A stretch of DNA of 7,109 nt from JAMIFN01 sp964608575 (GCA_964608575.1 CAZSPW010000088.1:1-7109); one strand, 5' to 3'; numbered from the stretch's first letter, positions 1 to 5,488 are shown. Numbers and translations: made by a program. The notes: generated by a model from the sequence alone, not told the origin.

Positions 1-42
1 TTCGCGGAGTGACTGGAGTTCAGACGTGTGCTCTTCCGATCT
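1..42 (+). other. Illumina TruSeq adapter plus i7 index (artefact)
   Basis: Bases 9-42 match, as I remember it, the 34-nt TruSeq read-2/multiplexing adapter, starting GTGACTGGAGTTCAGACGTG and ending in GCTCTTCCGATCT. The eight bases before it, TTCGCGGA, occupy exactly the i7 index slot. Their reverse complement TCCGCGAA is, from memory, TruSeq HT index D710. Read on the minus strand, the order is genomic insert, adapter, index, which is what read-through of a short library insert gives. The segment should be trimmed. It also encodes the well-known artefact peptide TGVQTCALPI, so any protein called across it is spurious. The T at 42 is the ligation overhang, and genuine sequence begins at 43. 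Confidence 0.98.
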
Positions 43-764
43 GGGCGGCTATCGACTTTAGGGTAAATCACATGGGCGGGCATGACGGAATCGAGCGAGT
101 TGCTGAGCCAGCCATAGGGCGCAGCGTCGTCCAGTTCTATGGCTTTGCGGCTGCGTTTATCTACCGGGATTTCGGTGTGCGAATCGGCTTTGACAAAGCC
201 GTGGCCAGGGAAGTGCTTGCCACAGTTGCGCACCCCCGCTTGGCGCAGGCCAGCCATTAGCGCCTGCGCCAGCGCGGTGACGATGCGCGGGTCTTGCGCA
301 AAAGCACGATCGCCAATCACGCCCGATTCGCCCCAATCTAAATCGAGCACAGGGGTGAAAGAAAAATCCACGCCGCAGGCGCGCAATTCGCTGCCCAGTA
401 CCAAGCCGGCGGCGTTGGCGATATTCATGGCTTCCAAGGCGCGTTGGCCTGGGCGCTTTTCAGGTTTAAGCCAATGCCGCCCCAGCGCGGCCATAGGCGG
501 CAGATGCGTAAAGCCATCGGTTTTAAAGCGCTGCACGCGCCCGCCTTCGTGGTCCACGGTAATCAGCAAATCGGGGCGCACAGCTTTGATGGCGGCGCAT
601 TGCTCGATCAACTGCGCGCGGCCCTGCCAGTGGCGTGCAAACAAAATCACGCCGCCCACCAGCGGGTGCGCCAGGCGCGCTTGATCGGCTTTGCTCAAAC
701 TGCCTGTGGCGGTGTCGATGATGAGGGGCGCGTGTTGAACGGCGCTTTTTAGGGCGTGTGGCAT
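43..764 (-). CDS. nagZ: Beta-N-acetylhexosaminidase NagZ, 3'-truncated by contig end
   Basis: NagZ is a cytoplasmic glycoside hydrolase family 3 enzyme that removes N-acetylglucosamine from muropeptides during cell-wall recycling. The 240 codons present show the family blocks in order: LAHPLVGGVILFAR (31-44), ITVDHEGGRVQRF (68-80), FTPVLDLDWG (136-145), GDRAF (151-155), the signature KHFPGHG (183-189), the catalytic dyad loop ADSH with Asp194 and His196, and MPAHVIY (228-234). Family members run about 340-370 residues, so roughly 100-120 are missing, including the nucleophile Asp of the SDDL-type motif. The loss comes from the adapter-bearing contig end, not from mutation. The ATG at 764 is the first in-frame start after a TGA at 795-797. 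I see no Shine-Dalgarno sequence. The gene is divergent from metX. Confidence 0.95.
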
Positions 765-776
765 GGTGGTTGCAAA

Positions 777-827
777 TATAAAAAAAGGAGCTGCTCAGGC
801 AGGTTTGGCGGCCTAAAACCCTAAAAA
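777..827 (+). repeat. 51-bp intergenic repeat, copy 1
   Basis: This is the first of three related copies, the others being at 2645-2695 (minus) and 4898-4948 (plus). It runs from TATAAAAAAAGGAGCTGC to CCTAAAACCCTAAAAA and lies between the divergent nagZ and metX genes. By eye it matches copy 2 at 41 of 51 positions and copy 3 at 40 of 51, without gaps. The core AGCTGCTCAGGCAG (789-802) is shared. The core pairs only weakly here, because the 3' arm lacks the extension seen in copy 3. On the minus strand the core is followed by a run of seven T. A small hairpin ACCCT-AAAA-AGGGT (818-831) overlaps its 3' end. Confidence 0.8.
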
Positions 828-868
828 GGGTATTAAAAACCATGTCCAGCCAAGGCAAAACCCTATCT

Positions 869-874
869 TACAAT
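869..874 (+). promoter_or_regulatory. Possible metX -10 element
   Basis: TACAAT differs from the sigma-70 -10 consensus at one position. It ends 8 nt before the metX ATG at 883, so a transcript starting the usual 6-8 nt downstream would be leaderless or nearly so. That would fit the lack of a good Shine-Dalgarno sequence before metX. No convincing -35 hexamer lies 16-18 nt upstream, so the call is tentative. Confidence 0.3.
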
Positions 875-882
875 GCAGGCCT

Positions 883-2004
883 ATGTTGATTGCCCAGCCC
901 CTACGCATGCAGTTTGACCAGCCGATTACGCTGGCCAGCGGCGCGGTGCTGCCCGCTTACGAACTGGCGTATGAAACCTATGGCCAGTTGAACGCCGATA
1001 AAAGCAATGCGGTGCTGGTGTGCCACGCGCTCAACGCCGATCACCATGTGGCGGGCGTGTACGCAGGCAAAGCCAAATCTGAGGGCTGGTGGGCAAACAT
1101 GATAGGTCCGGGCCTGCCTGTGGATACGAATAAATTTTTCGTTATCGGCATCAACAATATAGGCTCTTGCTTTGGCTCGACTGGCCCCATGCACACCAAC
1201 CCCGCCACGGGGCAGGCTTGGGGTGCAGATTTCCCCGTGTTAACGGTGGAAGACTGGGTGCGCACGCAGGCGTTGCTGTTGGATGCTTTGGGCATAGCGC
1301 AATTGGCGGCAGTCATGGGCGGCAGTCTGGGCGGTATGCAGGTGCTGGGCTGGAATTTGCTGTTCCCCGAGCGCGTGCGCCACGCCGTTGCGATTGCCAC
1401 CGCGCCCAATTTAAGCGCGGAGAACATTGCGTTTAATGAAGTGGCGCGGCGCGCCATCACCACCGACCCCGATTTTCACGGCGGCCATTTTTATCAGCAT
1501 GGCGTGGTGCCCAAACGCGGCCTGCGCATTGCGCGCATGATTGGGCATATTACCTACCTCAGCGATGATGTGATGAACCAAAAATTCGGCCGCGCACTTC
1601 GAGATGCGGTCGATGGTGGCTACAAATTCAGCACGCAAGAGGTGGAGTTTGAAATCGAAAGCTATTTGCGCTATCAGGGCGACAAATTTGCGGAATACTT
1701 CGACGCCAACACCTATTTGCTGATTACGCGCGCGCTGGATTATTTCGACCCCGCAGCCGCGCACGGCGGCGATTTGCAAACCGCCTTTGCCAAGATACAG
1801 GCCGATTTTTTTGTGGCGAGTTTCAGCACCGATTGGCGCTTTGCCCCCGCCCGCAGCCGCGAAATTGTGCGCGCGCTGGTGGCGAATAATCGGCGCGTGA
1901 CCTATGCCGAAATCGACGCGCCCCACGGCCACGATGCCTTTTTGCTGACCGACCCACGCTACCACGGCGCGGTGCGCTCTTACTTTGCCAATATCGCTGT
2001 ATGA
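883..2004 (+). CDS. metX: Homoserine O-acyltransferase MetX
   Basis: MetX acylates the hydroxyl of L-homoserine, the first committed step of methionine synthesis, in the cytoplasm. It is a 373-residue alpha/beta hydrolase of normal family length. The nucleophile elbow is GGSLGGMQVLGW (146-157) with Ser148. The other triad residues are Asp317 in FSTDW and His350 in PHGHDAFLL, and the 33-residue Asp-His spacing agrees with characterised MetX enzymes. Other family blocks are ETYGQLNADKSNAVLVCHAL (31-50) and NNIGSCFGSTGP (91-102). Acetyl- versus succinyl-CoA use cannot be settled by inspection; many betaproteobacterial orthologues are annotated as succinyltransferases (MetXS). The start at 883 gives the usual short N-terminus. 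An out-of-frame ATG at 873 was discarded. The stop overlaps the metW start by 4 bp, which suggests translational coupling. Confidence 0.97.
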   Translation: MLIAQPLRMQFDQPITLASGAVLPAYELAYETYGQLNADKSNAVLVCHALNADHHVAGVYAGKAKSEGWWANMIGPGLPVDTNKFFVIGINNIGSCFGSTGPMHTNPATGQAWGADFPVLTVEDWVRTQALLLDALGIAQLAAVMGGSLGGMQVLGWNLLFPERVRHAVAIATAPNLSAENIAFNEVARRAITTDPDFHGGHFYQHGVVPKRGLRIARMIGHITYLSDDVMNQKFGRALRDAVDGGYKFSTQEVEFEIESYLRYQGDKFAEYFDANTYLLITRALDYFDPAAAHGGDLQTAFAKIQADFFVASFSTDWRFAPARSREIVRALVANNRRVTYAEIDAPHGHDAFLLTDPRYHGAVRSYFANIAV

Positions 2005-2627
2005 GTGCTGCTATGAACCATGCCGTGACCACCAGCCCCAGCCCCTTCCACACCCTGATAGCCGATTTGGTGCCCGCAGGCAGCCGCGTGCTGGATTTGG
2101 GCTGCGGCGATGGCAGCCTGCTGGCGCATTTGATGCGTGCCAAGGACTGCACGGGTTACGGCATTGAATTGGACGACGCCAATGTGCAAGCCTGTATAGG
2201 CAAAGCCTTGCCCGTTTTGCAGCTCAATTTAGAAGACGGCTTGGCGCTGTTTGCTGATGGCAGCTTTGATGTGGTGCTGCAAATCAACACCCTGCAACAC
2301 CTGCGCAACGCGCAAACCATGTTGCGCGAAACCGTGCGCGTGGGCAAAACAGGCATCGTCGCCTTCCCCAATTTTGCGCATTGGCCTAACCGCCTATCCG
2401 TGCTGCGCGGGCGTATGCCTGTGACCAAAACCCTGCCCTATGAGTGGTATGACACGCCCAATATCCGCGTCGGCACTTTTGCCGATTTTGCGGCCTTGGC
2501 AGCACGCAGCGGCGTACAGGTGCAAGATGCTTTTGGTGTTTTAAGCCTGCCCGAACAACCAGCCCGCGCCATTCGCCGCTGGCCTAATATCCGCGCCAAT
2601 ACGGCAGTGTTTAGCGTGCGCCGCTAA
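2001..2627 (+). CDS. metW: Methionine biosynthesis protein MetW (SAM-dependent methyltransferase fold)
   Basis: This 208-residue protein belongs to the MetW family, which accompanies metX in many proteobacteria and is linked to homoserine acylation and methionine synthesis; its exact biochemical role is less settled. The class I methyltransferase motif I is VLDLGCGDG (30-38), followed by the acidic strand-2 end GIELDD (54-59), LNLEDGLALFADGSFDVV (75-92, motif II region) and TLQHLRN (97-103). The block VAFPNFAHWPNRLSVLRGRM and the later LPYEWYDTPNIR are typical MetW signatures. The start at 2001 is preferred over an in-frame ATG at 2013 because its ATGA overlap with the metX stop couples the two genes. 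It converges with the minus-strand gene ending at 2691, with repeat copy 2 in the gap. Confidence 0.95.
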   Translation: MSAAMNHAVTTSPSPFHTLIADLVPAGSRVLDLGCGDGSLLAHLMRAKDCTGYGIELDDANVQACIGKALPVLQLNLEDGLALFADGSFDVVLQINTLQHLRNAQTMLRETVRVGKTGIVAFPNFAHWPNRLSVLRGRMPVTKTLPYEWYDTPNIRVGTFADFAALAARSGVQVQDAFGVLSLPEQPARAIRRWPNIRANTAVFSVRR

Positions 2628-2644
2628 ACACTAAAATCGAGTCA

Positions 2645-2695
2645 ATTTCTGGCTTTTAAGCCGCCAAATCTGCCTGGGCAGCTCTTATCTTTATA
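2645..2695 (-). repeat. 51-bp intergenic repeat, copy 2 (inverted)
   Basis: Read on the minus strand, this copy starts TATAAAGATAAGAGCTGC and contains the core AGCTGCCCAGGCAG (2670-2683). It matches copy 1 at 41 of 51 positions and copy 3 at 38 of 51 by eye. It fills most of the 63-bp gap between the convergent metW and steroid-reductase genes. Its first bases (TATAA) supply the last Leu codon end and the TAA stop of the 2691-3455 gene. On the plus strand, the short CTGC/GCAG pairing followed by a T-rich stretch (CTCTTATCTTTAT) sits downstream of metW and might help end its transcript, but it is too weak to call a terminator. Confidence 0.78.
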
Positions 2696-3455
2696 GCAAA
2701 TACGGCCAAATCGCTTTGCGCCCCTTGGGGTAAGCGGCAAACTCAGCTTTGTACCAGCGGTGTTTGCGCAAAGCGCGTGGAGCCAAATTGGCAAAAGTAA
2801 ACACCGCAAACGATAGCCCAGCCAGTGACCAGCCGGCCAAAGCAAAGCCCAGCCAAGTCAGAATCTCGCCCAGATAATTGGGCTGATCGACCCAGCGAAA
2901 GCCGCCGCCTTGCGGCAATTTCATTTCTCCGGGCTGGCAGCTCGCTGCCAAGCGCCGCAGCAGCCAATCGCTATGCTTATTCAGGCCGTAGCCAGCTGCA
3001 AATAAGACTAGGCCCGCGTAAAAACGCCAGTCTTGCAGCCAAGCTGCATCTAAATGCGGGGCCAAATGGCCGATAAAAGTGCCCTGCAAATAGCCGTTTA
3101 CGCTGTTATAGCCTGCGCCTAATAAAACGATAAGCCAAGGCATAGGCGGGCTATTGGCCGGCAGGGTAAATGGGTAAATCAAACTGCGGTGGCCGTAATG
3201 CAGCAGCCACAGCAGCAACAAAACCAGCGCGGCGGTCTGCCCACTATTTACCCCGCCCCAGTAAAACCATACAAAAGCCAGCAAGGCCGGCAGCTCCATC
3301 AGCACCCAGCCCCAGCGATTGCTGATAACTGGCCCCCAGCCTGGGCGCTGCGCGTGGCCATAGGGCGCATCTACTTTCAGCAACAACACAAAACTGATGG
3401 CTGCGGCGATAAACACGCCAGCCAGCAGGGTGTTAAACCAACTCAGCCCAAACAT
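2691..3455 (-). CDS. Steroid 5-alpha-reductase family integral membrane protein
   Basis: This 254-residue hydrophobic protein resembles eukaryotic 3-oxo-5-alpha-steroid 4-dehydrogenases (SRD5A1/2, about 255-260 residues) along its whole length, not only in the C-terminal domain. Blocks, numbered from the ATG at 3455, are DAPYG (29-33), ELP with Glu54, LHYGHRSLIYPF (85-96) with Tyr87, NGYLQG (120-125), NKHSDWLLRRL (159-169), PQGGGFRWV (181-189), NYLGEILTW (193-201), FTFANLAPRA and HRWY...YPKGRKAIWPYLL at the end. Glu54 and Tyr87 align with the catalytic Glu57 and Tyr91 of human SRD5A2; Asn193 and Glu197 align with cofactor-pocket residues. About seven membrane segments are expected. It probably reduces an enone double bond with NADPH; the substrate is unknown. 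The ATG overlaps the gspC stop as TGATG. A TTG one codon upstream is less likely. Confidence 0.88.
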   Translation of the reverse strand: MFGLSWFNTLLAGVFIAAAISFVLLLKVDAPYGHAQRPGWGPVISNRWGWVLMELPALLAFVWFYWGGVNSGQTAALVLLLLWLLHYGHRSLIYPFTLPANSPPMPWLIVLLGAGYNSVNGYLQGTFIGHLAPHLDAAWLQDWRFYAGLVLFAAGYGLNKHSDWLLRRLAASCQPGEMKLPQGGGFRWVDQPNYLGEILTWLGFALAGWSLAGLSFAVFTFANLAPRALRKHRWYKAEFAAYPKGRKAIWPYLL

Positions 3456-4375
3456 CAATCACCGAAATACAGATTGTCTTCAGACAAAACGCTACGGCGC
3501 GGGGTGGGAGCGGGCGCATTGTTGCTTGCGTTATTGGCTTTATTCCCATTGGCAGCGTTGGCTGCATTGGCGGCGCTATTAGCGTTATTCCCGTTGGTGG
3601 CGTTGGCGGCGCGGCGTTGTTCTAGGCGTTCAGCCAAGCGCGCGCGGCGTGCATCGCGTTCAGCATCAGCGGCACTTTCTGCTGCAGGGGCAGCCGCCTC
3701 GGGCGCGGCTGCTTGCGCTGCCGCGCCCGAGACAGACGGGAATCCTGGGGCTTGCTGCGTTTGCGCCGCCGATACAGGCGGAAAAGCGGGAGCCTGATTG
3801 CCGCCTAGGGCAGCTGCGGCGGGCGCGGCGGGGCTGCTGTCAGCCTGTGCATTCGTGGTTTTGTTGTGTTCCCCAAGTTTTAAGGTGAGCAATACAGGTG
3901 CATCGGGCTGGCTGATATTGGCCAAGGTCACGCTTTGGCGGCTGAGCGCCTGCACCACCACATTGGGCTCAACCGTAGCGCCTACTTGCAAAATTTGTGC
4001 AGGTTTGCCATCTACACTGAGCATGACTAAGCCGTCTTTTTCGCTGCCCTGGGCGACGATGCCACTCAAGGCAAAGCGGCTCGGGTTCCAATCGACCGAA
4101 GCCCCGCCATCAGCCACAGAGGCTATCACCACGCCATCGCCCAGCGCACCCAAACCACGCGCGACCGCCAAGGTATCGGGCTGGAGCACTTTGCCCCCAG
4201 CCTGCCCCGCCACGGTGGCCTGTGCCAAAGCTGGATGAGGCGCAGCGCGCGCCGTGGTTTGTATCAGCCAATAGCTAGCACTGGCAGCAGCCAGCAGCCA
4301 AAGAGCCAAAGTTAAAAAACGGATAGTCCAAATATTGCGCATCTGCGCATTATGTAGTGCTTCTGGGTTTATCAT
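3455..4375 (-). CDS. gspC: Type II secretion system inner-membrane protein GspC, with Asn/Ala-repeat tail
   Basis: GspC links the inner-membrane platform of the type II secretion system to the outer-membrane secretin. The 306-residue product has a short cytoplasmic N-terminus, one membrane helix (about 17-37), a periplasmic linker, and the homology-region domain at about 82-168: SRFALSGIVAQG, GLVMLSVDGKPAQILQVGATV and VQALSRQSVTLA. No PDZ domain follows. Instead there is an Ala/Pro/Gln-rich linker (175-235), a charged, probably helical stretch (236-256) and an Asn/Ala repeat (257-287). The ATG at 4375 gives 11 residues before a second ATG at 4342 (MRNIW), which has a possible -10 (CATAAT) just upstream and could be the true start. 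The open frame extends to 4663 but is then antisense to gspG. It overlaps the downstream reductase gene and is divergent from gspG. Confidence 0.87.
   Translation of the reverse strand: MINPEALHNAQMRNIWTIRFLTLALWLLAAASASYWLIQTTARAAPHPALAQATVAGQAGGKVLQPDTLAVARGLGALGDGVVIASVADGGASVDWNPSRFALSGIVAQGSEKDGLVMLSVDGKPAQILQVGATVEPNVVVQALSRQSVTLANISQPDAPVLLTLKLGEHNKTTNAQADSSPAAPAAAALGGNQAPAFPPVSAAQTQQAPGFPSVSGAAAQAAAPEAAAPAAESAADAERDARRARLAERLEQRRAANATNGNNANSAANAANAANGNKANNASNNAPAPTPRRSVLSEDNLYFGD
3528..3607 (-). repeat. 45-bp-period repeat inside gspC encoding an Asn/Ala tract
   Basis: Two 35-bp units, at 3528-3562 and 3573-3607, match at 29 of 35 positions and start 45 bp apart. They encode ANATNGNNANSA (257-268) and ANAANGNKANNA (272-283), a 15-residue period. 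The intervening bases are also GCN/AAN-type codons. This looks like in-frame duplication and drift, with the reading frame intact. Confidence 0.75.
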
Positions 4376-4409
4376 CCACCGATACCGTCTGATTTTTCGC
4401 TCTTTGAGC

Positions 4410-4414
4410 AGGAG
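4410..4414 (+). promoter_or_regulatory. gspG ribosome binding site
   Basis: AGGAG lies 9 nt before the ATG at 4424. It is one of only two clear Shine-Dalgarno sequences in the window. It supports this start over the in-frame ATG at 4454, which has none. Confidence 0.65.
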
Positions 4415-4423
4415 TTCGCCCCC

Positions 4424-4879
4424 ATGTTCGCTTTCACACCAGCCCGCAGCACTATGGCTGCCCGCCTGCAACGCGGTTTTACTTTGATTGAATTGATGGT
4501 GGTGCTGGTCATCATCGGCATCTTGGGCGTGTTTGTTGTGCCCGCACTGATGGACAGGCCCGATCATGCCCGCGTGGATAAAGCCAAGGCTGAGATGCCA
4601 CAAATCATGCAGGCGCTGAAGATGTACAAATTGGACAACGGCCGCTACCCCACGCAAGAACAAGGCTTGGCCGCGCTGCGCACCAAACCTGCCAGCAACC
4701 CCGTGCCACCCAATTGGCGCGGGTATTTAGAGCGCGATGCGATTGATCCCTGGGGCAACCCTTATCAGTATTTGATCCCAGGCAGCAACGGGCAAGAGCT
4801 GGACATCATTTCTTTAGGCCGCGACGGCCAGCCTGGCGGCGAAGGCTTGGACGCAGATATTGGTAGCTGGCAGCAATAA
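4424..4879 (+). CDS. gspG: Type II secretion system major pseudopilin GspG
   Basis: GspG polymerises into the periplasmic pseudopilus that drives type II secretion. The 151-residue prepilin has the type III leader site RG|FTLIELMVVLVIIGIL, with cleavage after Gly18 and the conserved Glu five residues into the mature protein (Glu23), followed by the hydrophobic alpha-1 helix. The GspG hallmarks follow: ALKMYKLDNGRYPT (64-77), QGLAAL (80-85), DPWGNPYQY (108-116) and the calcium-loop region SLGRDGQPGGEGLDADI (130-146). The leader from 4424 is 18 residues; starting at the ATG at 4454 it would be the more usual 8 (MAARLQRG), but the ribosome binding site favours 4424. It is divergent from gspC, with 48 bp between the starts. 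No gspD, E or F gene is in view. Confidence 0.95.
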   Translation: MFAFTPARSTMAARLQRGFTLIELMVVLVIIGILGVFVVPALMDRPDHARVDKAKAEMPQIMQALKMYKLDNGRYPTQEQGLAALRTKPASNPVPPNWRGYLERDAIDPWGNPYQYLIPGSNGQELDIISLGRDGQPGGEGLDADIGSWQQ

Positions 4880-4897
4880 AGCGGCACTGCTGATTAC

Positions 4898-4948
4898 TAT
4901 AAAAGAAATAGCTGCTCAGGCAGCTATTTCGGCTTAAAAGACCAAAAA
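4898..4948 (+). repeat. 51-bp intergenic repeat, copy 3
   Basis: This copy starts TATAAAAGAAATAGCTGC, with the core AGCTGCTCAGGCAG at 4910-4923, and occupies most of the 87-bp gap between gspG and ubiJ. It matches copy 1 at 40 of 51 positions and copy 2 at 38 of 51 by eye. Beyond it, ACCCTAAAAAC (4950-4960) also recalls the ACCCTAAAAA at 818-827, at the edge of copy 1. Confidence 0.78.
4905..4930. other. Perfect 11-bp hairpin within repeat copy 3
   Basis: GAAATAGCTGC (4905-4915) is fully complementary to GCAGCTATTTC (4920-4930) across a TCAG loop. On the plus strand it is followed by GGCTTAAAAG, without a T-run, so it is not a classic terminator for gspG. On the minus strand it is followed by TTTTATAG. 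It could stabilise the 3' end of the gspG mRNA or block read-through into ubiJ; no function is shown. Confidence 0.7.
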
Positions 4949-4966
4949 CACCCTAAAAACACTGCT

Positions 4967-5488
4967 ATGGCTCATCCTTCCGATTTTCTTGCTGGCGTGC
5001 AAAAATTTTTTACCAGCGTGCAGCCGCCCGCCTGGCTGGTGCAAGAGGTGCAAAACCGCATCGTCCTCAGCCTCAATCATGTGCTGCAGCAAGAGCCGCA
5101 AGCCATGGAGCGCCTAGCCAAACAATCAGGCAAAAGCGTGCTCATCACCCTGGCCCCCTGGAGCCTGCACGCCCAGGCTACACCTGCAGGTTTGCTGGAT
5201 TTGGTGCTGGATGAACGCCAGCCCCAGCTGCGCGTAACAGTGACTGAGCACTTGGCGCAATTGGCAGGCAAAGCCGCCAGCGGCGACAAGCCCAGCATCC
5301 ATATTGAAGGTGATGTGGCGCTGGCGGCCGATATCAACTGGCTGATCGACCATGTGCGCTGGGATTGGGAAGAGGACCTGAGCCGCTTTGTCGGCGATGC
5401 CGCAGCGCACACCATAGGCCAAGGCTTGCGCGCTGCCCTTGGCGGCCTGCGCCAGTTCATTGGCGCCGTGCGCCCAAATAAGGTTTAA
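4967..5488 (+). CDS. ubiJ: Ubiquinone biosynthesis accessory factor UbiJ (SCP2-domain protein)
   Basis: UbiJ is a lipid-binding accessory protein that, with UbiK, is thought to assist the soluble complex that modifies the ubiquinone ring under aerobic conditions. The 173-residue product is slightly shorter than the E. coli protein (about 200). It has an N-terminal helix (QPPAWLVQEVQNRIVLSLNHVL, 19-40), then an SCP2-like region (about 42-125) with ITLAPWSLHAQATPAGLLDLVL and SIHIEGDVALAADINWLI (110-127), then WDWEEDLSRFVGDAAAH and a closing amphipathic helix. The IEGD...A...W pattern together with the WEEDLSR...GD block is typical of UbiJ. No Shine-Dalgarno sequence is visible before the ATG. 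It lies 10 bp ahead of ubiB, the order common in proteobacteria, so the two are likely co-transcribed. Confidence 0.88.
   Translation: MAHPSDFLAGVQKFFTSVQPPAWLVQEVQNRIVLSLNHVLQQEPQAMERLAKQSGKSVLITLAPWSLHAQATPAGLLDLVLDERQPQLRVTVTEHLAQLAGKAASGDKPSIHIEGDVALAADINWLIDHVRWDWEEDLSRFVGDAAAHTIGQGLRAALGGLRQFIGAVRPNKV

Noticed and set aside
9..260. Plus-strand open frame beginning in the adapter
   Set aside because: Its first residues (TGVQTCALPI) are translated adapter and the rest is antisense to nagZ.
139..858. Several open frames across the nagZ region on both strands
   Set aside because: They are other frames of nagZ. The minus-strand frame from 764 carries the NagZ signature motifs through to base 43.
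1041..1965. Long minus-strand open frames opposite metX
   Set aside because: They have no recognisable motifs and are explained by the codon bias of metX, which has a complete catalytic triad and family length.
2628..2690. Rho-independent terminator between metW and the reductase gene
   Set aside because: The available pairings are 4-5 bp and the T-rich stretch is interrupted. The sequence is better explained as repeat copy 2.
3455..3480. C-terminus EDNLYFGD of GspC, reminiscent of a TEV protease site
   Set aside because: It lacks the Gln-Gly/Ser cleavage pair and sits in a natural gene, so the likeness is chance.
3803..3820. CCTAGGGCAGCTGCGG inside gspC, resembling the core of the 51-bp repeat
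   Set aside because: Only the GGCAGCTG core is similar, the flanks do not align, and it is ordinary coding sequence for an Ala-rich stretch.
3189..4238. Plus-strand Ala/Leu-rich open frames opposite gspC and the reductase
   Set aside because: Their composition is the antisense image of the gspC Asn/Ala tail. They have no start signals or family motifs.
4376..4663. N-terminal extension of gspC to a start at 4663
   Set aside because: The extra 96 codons lie antisense to gspG coding sequence, are His/Gln-rich and resemble no GspC N-terminus. The protein starts at 4375 or 4342.
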